This document shows, one piece after another, positions 24,946 to 64,000 of a stretch of DNA of 64,000 nt. The stretch comes from Apoderus coryli. Taxonomy: Eukaryota; Arthropoda; Insecta; Coleoptera; Attelabidae. The stretch lies in the NCBI GenBank assembly GCA_911728435.2, contig OU452205.1, positions 8,252,260-8,316,259 of the forward strand, written 5' to 3'. A program made the translations under genes and the position numbers. How positions within the stretch are numbered: position 1 is the first letter of the stretch; each line of letters starts with the position of its first letter. The notes under the pieces were generated by a model. It searched no databases. It was not told where the DNA came from and was given only the letters and a program-made list of their open reading frames with translations.

Positions 24946-27900
24946 AGATTTGTTGCACGAATGTGGTAGGTTAACGTTGATGATCAAATTATGTAGATTT
25001 TAGTTGTGCGTTTTAATGTAAAAATTTCAATTGAGAAGCTGCTACTGTTGTAAGTTAATGTTATGCAATTCAAAACGATTCTATTTACTGTTCATATGTC
25101 ACTTTAAATTAATCAGGTCGATGCTATCTAGCTTTACATCTTTATAAAACTACTTTAAACTCAAAAATGTAACATCTCTACGTGATGTGTTTTTTAGTTT
25201 ATAGGATTTTCGCATTTTTGCAGAAATTGTGTGACATCTTGACACGAAACGAACATTAATAAATTTAAAATGCACTTTTCAAATTGTTTCATAAAAAATT
25301 ACATAACACGTTTTCAATTTATTTCAAATTAAAGTAATTTGTCATGTAAGATTAGGTCACTGTTAAGGTGAGACATCAAGTCACAAAAATGGCGTTTTCC
25401 ATTTATTAAAAAATAACGAAAAACGTGGGAATACTGGAATTTTAGTGGAATTATTAGTTATCAGTATACGGTGGTTTCTGCGTCTTTTTAATAATTTGTT
25501 GATATCCCGGATTACTTCTATCAACTTTCTTAATAGAACAAACAACAACAACAATTTTGTATACCAGTTTACAAGAAAATAATTTAGATTTTAAAAAATA
25601 TGTAGTTAGTTCAATAAAATTCATATTTTTTACAACATTTTGGCATTCGTTTTTTGTGTTTTTGTAATTTTTTATTAAATAAAAACCTGCAAGTTTCGCT
25701 ATTTTTGCGATCGGTCGTTTGTTTTGAATATGGTAATATATAAAATATTTTTAATAACAAACAGGTCTCGTGTCTGGATAAACTGCTTGGACTACAAATA
25801 TTTTTTTTGTAAATTTCAAATGTATCATAATATATCTTTAGACATTTTTTTTTTTGAGAATGTTTGGCTTCAGACATAGTCTATTAGCCACAGATTATTA
25901 TCTTTAGACATTTAAAAACCAAGAACTCTAGTCTGACCTTGCTTTTATGAAATTGTCAATAGATAGTCAATAGAATTTAACATCGTTTTAGTGCACACGG
26001 TGCTGACTTCGAACATAATTATAGTAACTCACTTGATTAATTCTTATAGCTCTACGTTTTATTTAAAAATTATTTTAAACGTTTTTATTCCTATTCTTAT
26101 TTATAGTTACTAATAGAGGTAAAGGTGTTTTGGGTAGATGTTCTATGTTATTAACGCATATGTATTTTTTAGGGAAATTAACTAATGAATATTGTGTCAA
26201 ATAATTATTATGCTTGCTGATGTTTCTCTTTTTTTTTTTAACTTACACAGTGTCTTGTTGACAGTTTATTATTATTTATTAGAAAACGCTGTTTGAAAAT
26301 CAAATTAATGGTAGGTATAATTATTTTATTTTTGATACATTTTTCATAAATTTATAAGAAGGGAAACGGCAATCACATTATTCGGTATGTTGTACAAACA
26401 TTTGGGTTGGCTCATGTTATTGTTAAATTTTGGCTTTTTTGCTGTACTAGTGATTATTATATTCATTATATATTATGGTATAATTGCAAAACCTTTTACT
26501 TTTAATATAAGAAAATAGTCCACATTACCATTAGTAATTACTACTCTAATTAATTGATGAACCAGCAGTTTTTTTCATATTTTGACTGACAATTTGGATA
26601 TTATTGATGATCAAGGTATAATAATTTTAAAGCCTTATTCCATTTTCGACGACCATCTCGAAAAACTAATTATTTTATAATATAAAATTTTAATATATAA
26701 TTATAATAAGATAATAATTTCCTTTTAAAATTCGTGTTAAATCTACTAATATAATCTCATTTACGTGTATGACATTATGTATTATATAAAAATTAATTAT
26801 ATCGATAGTTTCAGGTCAGCAAAAAACTTCCATGAAAAATTCACAGCTTGCTCATACTTATTATTATAATATAATGACTAACCTTTTAACCCTGTGCAGG
26901 ATGCTATAAATCAGTTTCCACTAGATATCTTAACTAATATAGCTGCTAGAATATTTATATTGACTTGTAATAAAGCATATTGTGGCTATTTTATTTAATT
27001 AAATTGTACCATATAGGTACGCTTTGAGTTTGTCAAATATGTATTGCTAATTTAAAAAATAAGAAATTATACATTTTTTGCTTTGTTTTTTTTTATAAGT
27101 AATATTAGTAGTAATATTTCTATGACAATGACAAAATTTCAATTCACACATACTTTCATATTAAAATGAATATTAAAACACAAAATCCACAGGCTGATGT
27201 AGGTGTAATAAACGTAAATACTCCTCACATCCAAAATGTGACTTTTATATTACTTTAAGGCCATTACAAGGAATTTTTGTTATTAACAATAGCAAATTTT
27301 CATAATAGTTAAGCTTAAATTTGAAAAAAGAAGACATTGAAATAGGTTAGCCTCAGCCTACCATATTATTAGGTCCTGAAAGATCTAGTGGAATAGTATA
27401 TCATCGAGTATTACGAATACGAGTGTCTTAATAGGCGTTAAATGCGATTTGCATACGACATTTTTTGTATAATTCACTTACAATAACAACAAAACATATA
27501 ACAAACTTATTAAACATTATATATTATTTGAAATTATAATTATTGTCAAATTAAATATTTGTATTATTTTGACAAATTTGTTAGGTACACATGATACAAA
27601 TTCGCCTAAATGCCGTATTTCTATTGGTTGTAAAAATGTATGATATAGAAAATCGGAATCATATTGAATCTCATTAAAGTACCGGTTTGGTTAATTTTTG
27701 ACAGCATCCGTCCTGTACATGTTCAAAAGTTTACTCACTGTATAAAATTTCGTTAATTTGTCTCTAATATTTTCGGAGTAATAAAATTAAAATCATCACC
27801 AAACCTTCTCATTTAACACCGTATAAATAAATATGTAGTATATATGTTATATTATTATATATAACCATTATATTTTGAGCCGTATGAAGGTTTCCCATTA

Positions 27901-28535
27901 AATATTGACATTATAATAAATAATAACGAAATTATCAGAATATAAAAAAAAACGGCAGTTACAATTATTCAAGTAATAATTACGGAAGGTGTCAAATTAA
28001 CAGCATGCCATTATTAGTAATGAAATATACCACTGATATACAGACCCAGTCTGTAACAGTTAATGATTGAGGGAATAACCAGTTTTATCGTGTGTCTTGT
28101 GTTTGTTATCCCAGGGTCTAATAAAACTACTAAATTTAGAGATATCTCCATTTCGATATCTAGAAGTTTTTGAGATGCAGAGTGAAATAGAAAAATTCCA
28201 CTTTTCAGACCATCTACTATATCTCCAGTAAAAACTTCTCTTGAAAGATCTTTTCACTTTGGTGTAAAAAATAAGAGGTACTATAATTAGGAGTCTATTA
28301 ACAATTAAATACTATATTTTCTGTTTGACACAATATACAGTTGTTCATACTTTGTTGGATCTACTATATGTAGAAATATAAATTAAATTTGGGTGCTCCT
28401 GCATGTCATGGCCAGTATTTTTTATTTAAACAATAAGGGATACCGGCGGCTGCTTTTTTTGGGTTTATATTGCTGTAAAAATCATATTTTTAAAAATTTG
28501 GAAAGTCATGGGCAAAATATTATATATTAGCCAAC
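24946..28535. other. NFAT 3' UTR and AT-rich intergenic sequence
   Basis: After the stop at 24943-24945 there are candidate AATAAA poly(A) signals near 25258 and 25612. Beyond these the sequence is very AT-rich, and I find no exon, RNA gene or recognisable transposon up to the repeat at 28541. The minus-strand frame at 28060-28257 is unrecognised. Confidence 0.5.
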
Positions 28536-28540
28536 ACCTA

Positions 28541-28875
28541 AGCATAATTTAGTGTTTAATGCATAATAGATAATTTTATCGTAATAATTAATGCATAAAC
28601 CGAACATATTTTCTGGTTTACCCAATAGTTTTATCTATTTTTGTTTTGGTATGGTTCTTTATTTTGTATTCTGTTTAATATTCACTATGATGAAGAGTAC
28701 CTACGTTTGAATTATAGGACTAACGTAGGTTTATTTATTAATGACAACTATTGGCAGTTATACAATTTTTCAAATTACTGCGCATGCGAATTTGTAATTT
28801 ACGCATAAACATAATTCATACAAAGTCGCTAATAATGCTTATGCGTTATGAATATATTATGCATTAAATTATGCT
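28541..28875. repeat. MITE-like element with GCATAATTTA ends
   Basis: The left end AGCATAATTTAGTGTTTAAT (from 28541) and the right end ATTATGCATTAAATTATGCT (to about 28874) are imperfect inverted repeats. The interior is full of TTATGC/GCATAA motifs. Similar motifs occur at about 36780-36850. No coding sequence is seen. Confidence 0.5.
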
Positions 28876-29944
28876 GACGGACGTCTTGGTTAAACCCTCC
28901 CTTAACAGTTAAAAGTTTAATTTAGTGAGAAAATTACACACTGTTTTTATGTGAATCTAAAACAGTCTCGTCAGAATCTAACAGTGCGCCAAGAAATTTT
29001 TTCTTTGCTGTCAGCCAAACGAATGTCTTGAAACAAATGTTTTTGGTACCTACTCACATTGGTCTACCAGAGTGCACAAATAATCTTTATATGTAATATG
29101 ATCATAAATATATGCTAAAAACTATATCCATATATTAATAGTAATCGCTAATGCATTTGCATAGTAGTGTTCAGTAGTTGATAACTTATCCAAATAGATT
29201 GGTCATTTGTTTATGCATGATATCAATTTTTGCATGCTTAATTTATTCAAAACCAACCAATACAACCATACATTTATAAAGTCATATATTTTATTTTTTC
29301 CAGTTTAATAACATTACTGAAGACAGCCCACCATTATGGCTGTTTGTGATGTATCATCCAGCTTTAATCATTGTTACAGCTTATTCTTAAACAAAATGCC
29401 TGTTTCAATAGTATGTATATTTAATATTCAAAGTTGCCTCACAGCTGTATTAACACTATTTCATTTAATTTTTTTTTTAAATCAGTAGTTTCTCAAAGGC
29501 CGAAGTCGCATTAGAAATATAATGATTTAGACAATTATTTTAATCTTCCTGATATAGTACAAAAATGCAGCTTTGAGACCATTCATGTCATGGTAAAGGG
29601 ATTTTTTTATTTTAACTGGGAGGTTTTAAGTTTTTGCGCGTTTAAAAGTTCCACTTAAAATACATACTTTAAACTTTGTTGGGAACTGAAAATTTTGAAT
29701 TTTTTTTTCAAATATAACCCGTAATTTTTGGATAATTAGCATTACCTACCTTAAAACCTTTCATGTTATATATAGCATAACGTTGTTAAATGGGTAAAAT
29801 CTGTAATTGATGTTCCTAAATGTAAACTGAATACCGTTGGAATAAGGACCGTATAACCAATATACTTATTGTTTTACGATAAACTGTATATAATGTGATA
29901 CGAAAATTATGGCTCTAGTCCGAACGAACATTGTTTTATACAGT

Positions 29945-30180
29945 GCTTTCATTTTAAAACTGAAGTAGACACGATTTTCGGTAAAAACACGTCCTTTTGT
30001 TTTTGAGGGAAAGTTCAAAACCATTGTTGTGGGTTCCACCCGAATTTATAATTACAAATATCATCCCCTGTCTTGAGACAAATCATTTGAATCAGCTTAA
30101 AATGTTTCCCGCTCAAAAACAAAATCGACGTGTTTTTGCCGAAAAGCGTGTCTACTTCAGTTTTCAAATGAAAGCGCTGT
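29945..30180. repeat. Foldback element with arms of about 65 bp
   Basis: The left arm (about 29948-30012, with AAACTGAAGTAGACACGATT) and the right arm (about 30108-30172, with CGTGTCTACTTCAGTTTTCA) are inverted copies. The loop contains TATCATCCCCTGTCTTG. A fragment of the same family (GTAGACACG; TGTTATCCCCTGTTTTG) is at about 41005-41075. Open frames on both strands result from the palindrome. Confidence 0.7.
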
Positions 30181-30239
30181 ATACATTTTTGCAACAAATT
30201 ATCTATAATTTCTCCACTATCGTGTTTTGAAACATTTTT

Positions 30240-32990
30240 TTTTTGTATAAATCTGTATATGCAAAAAAAAATATCTCAAAATATCGGTTTTAGATTAATA
30301 AAATAAATTCCATAGATTTTTATATTTGCAAATTACTGACCGGAAGAGTCTTTTTTGCCCTATTACAAAAAAGAGATTATATATTGGGTTATAAAACCCT
30401 CATTGATTGTAAATTTCGTTATTCCTTGTCACAACTCCTTTATTCACTTCTTCTAATTTAATATCTTGAATTTATTAGCCTTACTGTATCATTTATATGT
30501 TAAAATTACCTTTATATCCTAATAGCTCCAATTCATATACATTGTTTTTAGTGTCCCGGCGAAACAGTAGCTTCATGAAGGTCTAATAATGTGCAACTGT
30601 CCCTTTCCGAGTTGAGATATATTTTATACACAAAATTTATAGTTTGCGATATGTTAAAACAGTAACACTTTGTTTATCATTTTACATGATCCACGTTCTG
30701 ATCTACCTTATCGCTGCGTGTTCAGAATACATAAACGTAATCCATTCATTTTCATTGTCGATAGATTACATCCGTTTTATTCAGCAAAACTAACACGAAT
30801 TCTCTGTCCTCATCCTGTATAAGTATCCTAGAGAAATTAGAACATCGATCCAGCTGAGGATAAATTTCATGCTGTGCCAATGCAATTTCTCCGCAGTCAC
30901 ACTCTATCTGTGACAGATTGCTCAATTACAATTATAACGAAGGGTTCCTAAAACAATAATGCAGCGTAAGGATTGTATAACTAACATCCTCATGGAAGAG
31001 CAGGTTTATTCAAAAGGTTAGCCATCACGGAGAGATTCAGCCACATTATATATCGTTTGGTCTACCAACACACTCAGACCTCTTTTTTTTAACATCCTTC
31101 TGGTCCTCCACTTGCCCCCGCCGTGTACGAATGGCGTACTTCAGCCTTGAAGGCTTATTGTGCCTTTTCAGGACCATACTGCACTCACTATCATTCTACT
31201 CCACGCAACATTCATTCTTCGCCTAGATGGGTCACCGTCAGTTACCGTCCGAACCCTCTAAACGGTCACCCACCACGCGACATTCATTATACAACCTAGA
31301 TGGGCCACCGCCAGTTCTGTTTTTAATAAACCCCCCAGCTCTACTCACTATTGTACCTGCCCATGGACTCAGAAGGTAATTCATTTTCCTTATAACAAAA
31401 TGCTGGAAACTTTGTTATATTCACTTGATATCTCAGAGCGCGGACTTTTCTGGTAGTAAAAACTTAAATACCTATATAATTTATAGTAAGTTAGTTTGTA
31501 ACAAGGAATTAGAAAATGGTCACAAAAGTTCAGTCGATTTAAAAATTATCTCGAATTAATTTTTATATTTCTTTGTTACCGTTGTTTCCTGGAGTCCTGC
31601 CAAATAATTTTCCAATAAAGCAGATTGAGTAATTATTATAAATTAATAGTAAATGGGTTGGTATTGTCACAAGACCTGTGCAAATAATTGTTACATTGCC
31701 GGTGCTTGATTTTTTAATTTAATAATATTTAGGTAGGTATATTTAATCATGCATTGTTTTGTTTTTTAAGAAAATTCGCAATAAATGTATTTATTTGCTC
31801 AATTATTTATGCTTGTCTATGAAGAAATCAAATGTTCTGTTCAGTACATGTTGAACCTAATCAATACTGATTTTATATTTAATTTGTTCAATATTTAACA
31901 AATTGGAACTGTATTTAATGGCTATTGTAAAATCAGTTCCAATAAAGTATATTCCAGTTTTTCGGAATGCATTGGTGAAATAAAAAATATTTCATCAAAA
32001 TGGTTAATATACCGGCTGTTTTCCGTGAAAGCATTATGATTATAATAATTTTATTATATTGTGTTTATTTTAATTTTTATGTTGTATAATTATTAGTAAT
32101 TTCTTTAGTGTTTATAAAAATGAATTACTTTTTACTGGATTATCAGATAATTAATGTTAATGGATTCAAAATTATATATTGTACAAAAGCACTATTTACA
32201 AATTTGTATAGACGTTTCTATATGGGTATTAAATATTATTGTTAAAGGTTATATAAAATATATATTATATATTAATATAAAAGTGTATTTTATTTCTAAA
32301 CCATTTCAACATTAAAAAATGTTTAAAATAAGTACCTAGCTGTAATAACACTGAAGACAGCGTATGTTTGTTGAAGAAAGATCAAAGTGAGACTGGGAAC
32401 ATTTAATGAACTGTAGTATAACTTCGGTAAACCGGACACAATATACACCGGAGACTCCAGCAATTCAGACACCTCCAATGTCCGAATACGACAGTTGTAG
32501 ATAAAAAAATTTGTAAGAGTAATTCGGAAAAAACATTTCTGCTATCCACAAAATACGTTTATGTACCTACCTATTTGTGTCGGAATGAAATCCCATCATA
32601 ACAGTAGATTAAAAACATCTTTCAGTTAAATCCCCATAAGGACCACAAGGATCTAAGTACTTCACTTTGTAATTTTTTTTGGATGTTACAATTATGTAGG
32701 TACTAACAGAGACATATTTCATTACAATATGTTTAGTTTATATTTAAATATCTTTTATATTCAAAAAGTGTAGCTTCCATAGAGGTTCGTGCTTATTATT
32801 GGATATAACTGAAATATGTTTTCAACAGGTAATTGAAAATCATTCACATGGATTGGGATGAATGATGAATGTACTTATATTCACGAGGAACTATGAGTAT
32901 AATATTCAAAAATAAACAACTAATATTTTATTAACAGGAATCGAGTTACATGTTAAAAGTTTACGTTACATTTATTTTCATTATATCAAG
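30240..32990. other. Intergenic sequence between NFAT and EF-Ts
   Basis: Mostly AT-rich DNA with no recognised gene. The segment at about 31090-31380 is less AT-rich and contains a degenerate direct repeat with period about 72 bp: CCACGCAACATTCATT at 31201 and CCACGCGACATTCATT at 31273, each followed by CCTAGATGGG. It may be a decayed mobile element. Confidence 0.45.
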
Positions 32991-33002
32991 TTTCTCAATT
33001 AT

Positions 33003-33012
33003 TTTATTTATT
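33003..33012 (-). terminator. Poly(A) signals of the EF-Ts gene
   Basis: Two overlapping AATAAA hexamers on the minus strand lie about 20 bp beyond the EF-Ts stop codon. The distance is short but usable for a compact 3' UTR. Confidence 0.5.
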
Positions 33013-33028
33013 ATTATGTATAATTTTC

Positions 33029-35511
33029 TTATTGACAAGTTTCCACATATTCTAAAGGTTGATCTCCAACACTTTTAATTGTTTCACCACATTCAAATCG
33101 CTTAAAATCGATCACTTCTATATGATTTTCTTCTAAAACTTCTTGCACAGTAACACTATCATCTAACAAATATTCTTGATGAATAAGACTGGATTCTTCT
33201 TCCTTGTTTTTCGATGGATCTTCCGTCGGGCTACCAATTTTTGTTGGGTTCATGCCTATAAAACAGACCAAAATCGGTTGAAAATTCTTCTAATGTTTGG
33301 CTATACATAACATACATTTTTTGGAATGAAAAAATATATTTAATTCGAATTTTTAGTAAAATATTTGTAAATTTACCATAGTTACAATTTACAATTACAG
33401 ATTTTGTATACAGTTCAGTATAAGATTTTACTGAGTTGTGAGTTCCAACGGAACGAACTTTTAAACTGTTAAGATTCTAGCTGGCCTTCATATGATACGT
33501 GCGTGCATGATAAACCTCAACTGGCGCGGCGAGTGATCAGCAGAAATATTTGTGAGAGGAATCAGCTCTGAAACTACCTCAGAACATTTAAAACATTACA
33601 TCACCCATAATGAAAAAGACAAATTTCTTACCCTTCTATTTAAATAGAATATAAATTTCAACGTAAGTTTTTTAGCTGAACTCCACACATGAGTACAGTT
33701 TCTCTAGACATCTGACCTGTGCCTTGCAGCGAAGCTCTTTGCAATTGAACCAACGTGCTCGATTACAAATAAAATTTACGAGAGCGAAAAGAACTCTATC
33801 TAAATTGAAGCCAAGTTGAGATCTGCGGCATATCAGCATTGAGTAAAAAGGTGTGACATATCCAACCTGAGGAGAACCGTCTGACAATTACACAAGATAC
33901 AATCAAGTCTTGGATATATAGTGCCTCTATTTTAAACGAATTTCTCAATTGCAGAATTCCATATAATAAAACAGAAACAATTTTGTGGCAAAGTGGACTA
34001 TGAAGATTTGGTTTGCACATAGCCGCGCCAGTTTAATTCAGTGCAATCAGACTGATATGTCCCATGTGACCAAATATCTCTAAAGAAACGCGTCTAGCTT
34101 CACCCTGTATACAAAGGAGGCATGAGAATATAAAACCGTTACGTAGCTTTTAAGGTGGAAGCCTGGCATTTTAATATTTAAGTAGTCCATTCTCAAGTTG
34201 AATTAAACAAAATCTTACCGACAATATGTTGACATAGATTTTTTCCTAAATCTTCCAGCGTCTCTTCACTAGAACTATTATATTTTAATGCAACCAATCC
34301 ACCTAATCTACCCAATAAGACACTGTTATGCTCTTTACCAGATGGATGTGCATAACCAGCTAGGACGATTCCATCCTTAACTCGAAGACATAATGCTCGT
34401 TTTAAGGAAGCATTTTCACCAACGGTACCAATCATCAGCGCCAATTTGTCAGATAACAGTTTACCATCATTTGCTTTGAGATTTTTCAACTGTTCTTCAT
34501 CCAGACAAATCTAAAAAGAAGAAATTGATGTGATGTCCGTCAGAAACTCTGTAGGAATATCATATATTACCAATATACGAGTATGTAAAACTAAAGAAAA
34601 TATAAACAAAACAAATGTTGCTAAATAAGTGAATATATTACAGGATTGACTACACTTGTGTGATTCGGAATACCCTATTTCCATACGTTAAAGGGTGTCA
34701 GCTAAGTATATGGCTCTGGGATTTCAAAATAACCCTAATACCCACAATATGGTCCCCACTAACGTAAAATGAAATGTTATATTGACTTTCTTCAGAAGAA
34801 CTGTTTCTATAAATGTAAGTTCAATTCACAGTTCCCGCTTTTCTTCACATCATAAAACATAGTATAAATATTAAGTAAGCCGTTCATATACTTACTGGGC
34901 AGAAAAATCTATTCACAGATCACATTATTGAAGATAACGATACTTTTAGTATCCCTTAGAATTTTAAAATACAATGGAACTTGTTAACGCGTCAAGTAAT
35001 AATCTTGCAAATAGCACATACCCTTGTTATTGGAGCTTCTCCTTTCCGAGTTTCTTTTAGAAAACTCAAACAAGTATCAACTGTTTCCTTTACAATATTC
35101 TCAAATTCCTTATTTCTTGCAACAAAATCAGTTTCACAATTCACTTCCACTAAGACTCCATCATTTTGTTCTACCTTTACACCTATCAATCCTTGACTTG
35201 TATGCCGGCCTTCCAATTTGGTTGCTTTTGACCATCCAAGTGCTTGAGCCTGCTGCTTTAACCATTCTTCAGACTTAAAACATCAAATATTACAATAAAA
35301 TATAAGTGTCTCCCATCATACGTACCTTATTTAAATCGTTGTTATGCAATTCTAATGCCTTCTTGCAATTTGAGAATGTATACCCGGTTTTCTTCCTAAG
35401 CGTGGCTAAAAGAGACTTTTCTGCAGCTGCTGATGCTACTACTGCGGTCTTATGGAAACATCTAATAAAAGTCTGAGCTAGAATATGCTGAAAAGTGCAA
35501 ATAATGAGCAT
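33029..35511 (-). CDS. TSFM: Elongation factor Ts, mitochondrial
   Basis: Exons on the minus strand are 35511-35326, 35273-35022, 34510-34219 and 33255-33029, all phase-consistent, giving about 318 residues, the normal size for mitochondrial EF-Ts. The protein recycles EF-Tu by exchanging GDP for GTP in the matrix. The N-terminal EF-Tu-binding part reads [19 protein letters not shown] and [20 protein letters not shown]. The core has [19 protein letters not shown] with the TDFV motif. The last exon ends [21 protein letters not shown] chose the ATG at 35511 because [20 protein letters not shown] suits a targeting presequence. However, TGCACTTTTCAG just before CATATT (35487) looks like a splice acceptor, so the true first exon may lie upstream. 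Confidence 0.9.
33519..34033. repeat. MITE-like element with 12-bp terminal inverted repeats
   Basis: AACTGGCGCGGC at 33519-33530 and GCCGCGCCAGTT at 34022-34033 are perfect inverted copies in the last EF-Ts intron. They enclose about 490 bp with two overlapping unrecognised minus-strand open frames. The GC-rich ends stand out from the surroundings. Confidence 0.5.
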
Positions 35512-36018
35512 AAGAGTAAATAAACTTAGACTCAATGCGTCATATGAATACAATATCATTTTGGAATTAAATGTATGAGTAAATAAAAATTAAATAAAGC
35601 ACTAGAATTTTGATATTATGGTATTATTTTACAGGGGGAATGACCATACAATCGAATAACAATTCTTAGGGGGTTGCTATGGAAAATAAATAGTTATGTT
35701 TATTGGACGTAGAAAGTGTTAGTGGTTTGAGAATTTAATAATATCTAGAACTAATACTAAAGTGTAAAAAATAAGAATAAAAAATGTGGGAATAGAATCA
35801 AACTTTAAAGGTAAAACTTGCCATTTGTTTGCTTGATGTTTAAACAAATTTTTCCAAATATTAATCAATTAACAGTTAACCTCAAATATTCATATATTTT
35901 AAACAGATGTAGTTCACAGTGTATTTTGTGTCAATTTTAAGACAAGCGACAGTTCCGTTTGGCATTGTATATTAGAACTACTACAGGGTTGTGTTTAAAA
36001 CATTTTATAAAAAAGACA
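35512..36018. promoter_or_regulatory. Shared upstream region of the divergent EF-Ts and dynein genes
   Basis: The EF-Ts reading frame opens leftward near 35511 and the dynein ATG at 36019 opens rightward, leaving about 0.5 kb. No TATA box or initiator can be named with confidence. A bidirectional promoter is inferred from arrangement only. An upstream EF-Ts exon may lie within this interval. Confidence 0.4.

Positions 36019-64000
<27,982 letters not shown>

Noticed and set aside
25611..25877. 88-codon minus-strand frame downstream of NFAT
   Set aside because: Very AT-rich and Lys-rich, no start context or family match.

Overview
The window is nuclear DNA from an animal, most likely an insect. 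It is AT-rich, has long introns and is dense in decayed transposons. Three multi-exon genes can be read through with phase-consistent GT-AG splice sites. All product names come from recognising protein families by eye; no search was run.

(1) About 3956-24945 (+): the 3' part of an NFAT gene of the NFAT5 / Drosophila NFAT type. Small exons encode the Rel-homology DNA-binding domain and the IPT/TIG domain. A 13.5-kb intron follows, then one very long terminal exon (23021-24945) encoding a Ser/Thr/Asn-rich tail. The 5' exons lie outside the window or were not recognised.

(2) 33029-35511 (-): a compact gene for mitochondrial elongation factor Ts, in four recognisable exons.

(3) 36019 to beyond 64000 (+): an axonemal inner-arm dynein heavy chain, closest by eye to DNAH7 (DNAH3/DNAH12 are relatives). 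Twenty-five exons carry the tail, the linker, AAA1, AAA2 and the start of AAA3; the rest lies outside the window. The EF-Ts and dynein genes are head to head, with their first ATGs about 0.5 kb apart, so they probably share a promoter region.

The three genes are not an operon and have no common pathway: one is a transcription factor, one a mitochondrial translation factor, one a ciliary motor. Introns and spacers hold mobile-element debris: mariner-like transposases (3470, 4446, 61290), an RTE-type LINE end (7655), other LINE ends or reverse transcriptase pieces (8085, 20280, 43720, 48150, 54425), tRNA-derived SINEs (1940, 36941, 41270), and many foldback or MITE-like elements.

The richest area is dynein intron 20 (54275-62563). 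It holds two copies of an element with a THAP zinc-finger exon. The larger copy (57279-61136) is interrupted by a 2.45-kb PIF/Harbinger-like element (57989-60437) flanked by TTA target duplications.

The most interesting non-coding signal is a small motif repeated at four places (about 516, 11163, 47036 in minus orientation, 47395), plus a decayed fifth at 51938. It resembles a minimal hammerhead ribozyme: a CTGATGA-like core, a stem II whose sequence differs between copies but can still pair, GAAAC, a short stem III and a GTC-like site, with a CCA/TGG stem I. Hammerhead motifs are known in Penelope-like retroelements, so this is probably a local family of that kind. Two of the copies form a tail-to-tail inverted pair inside a dynein intron.
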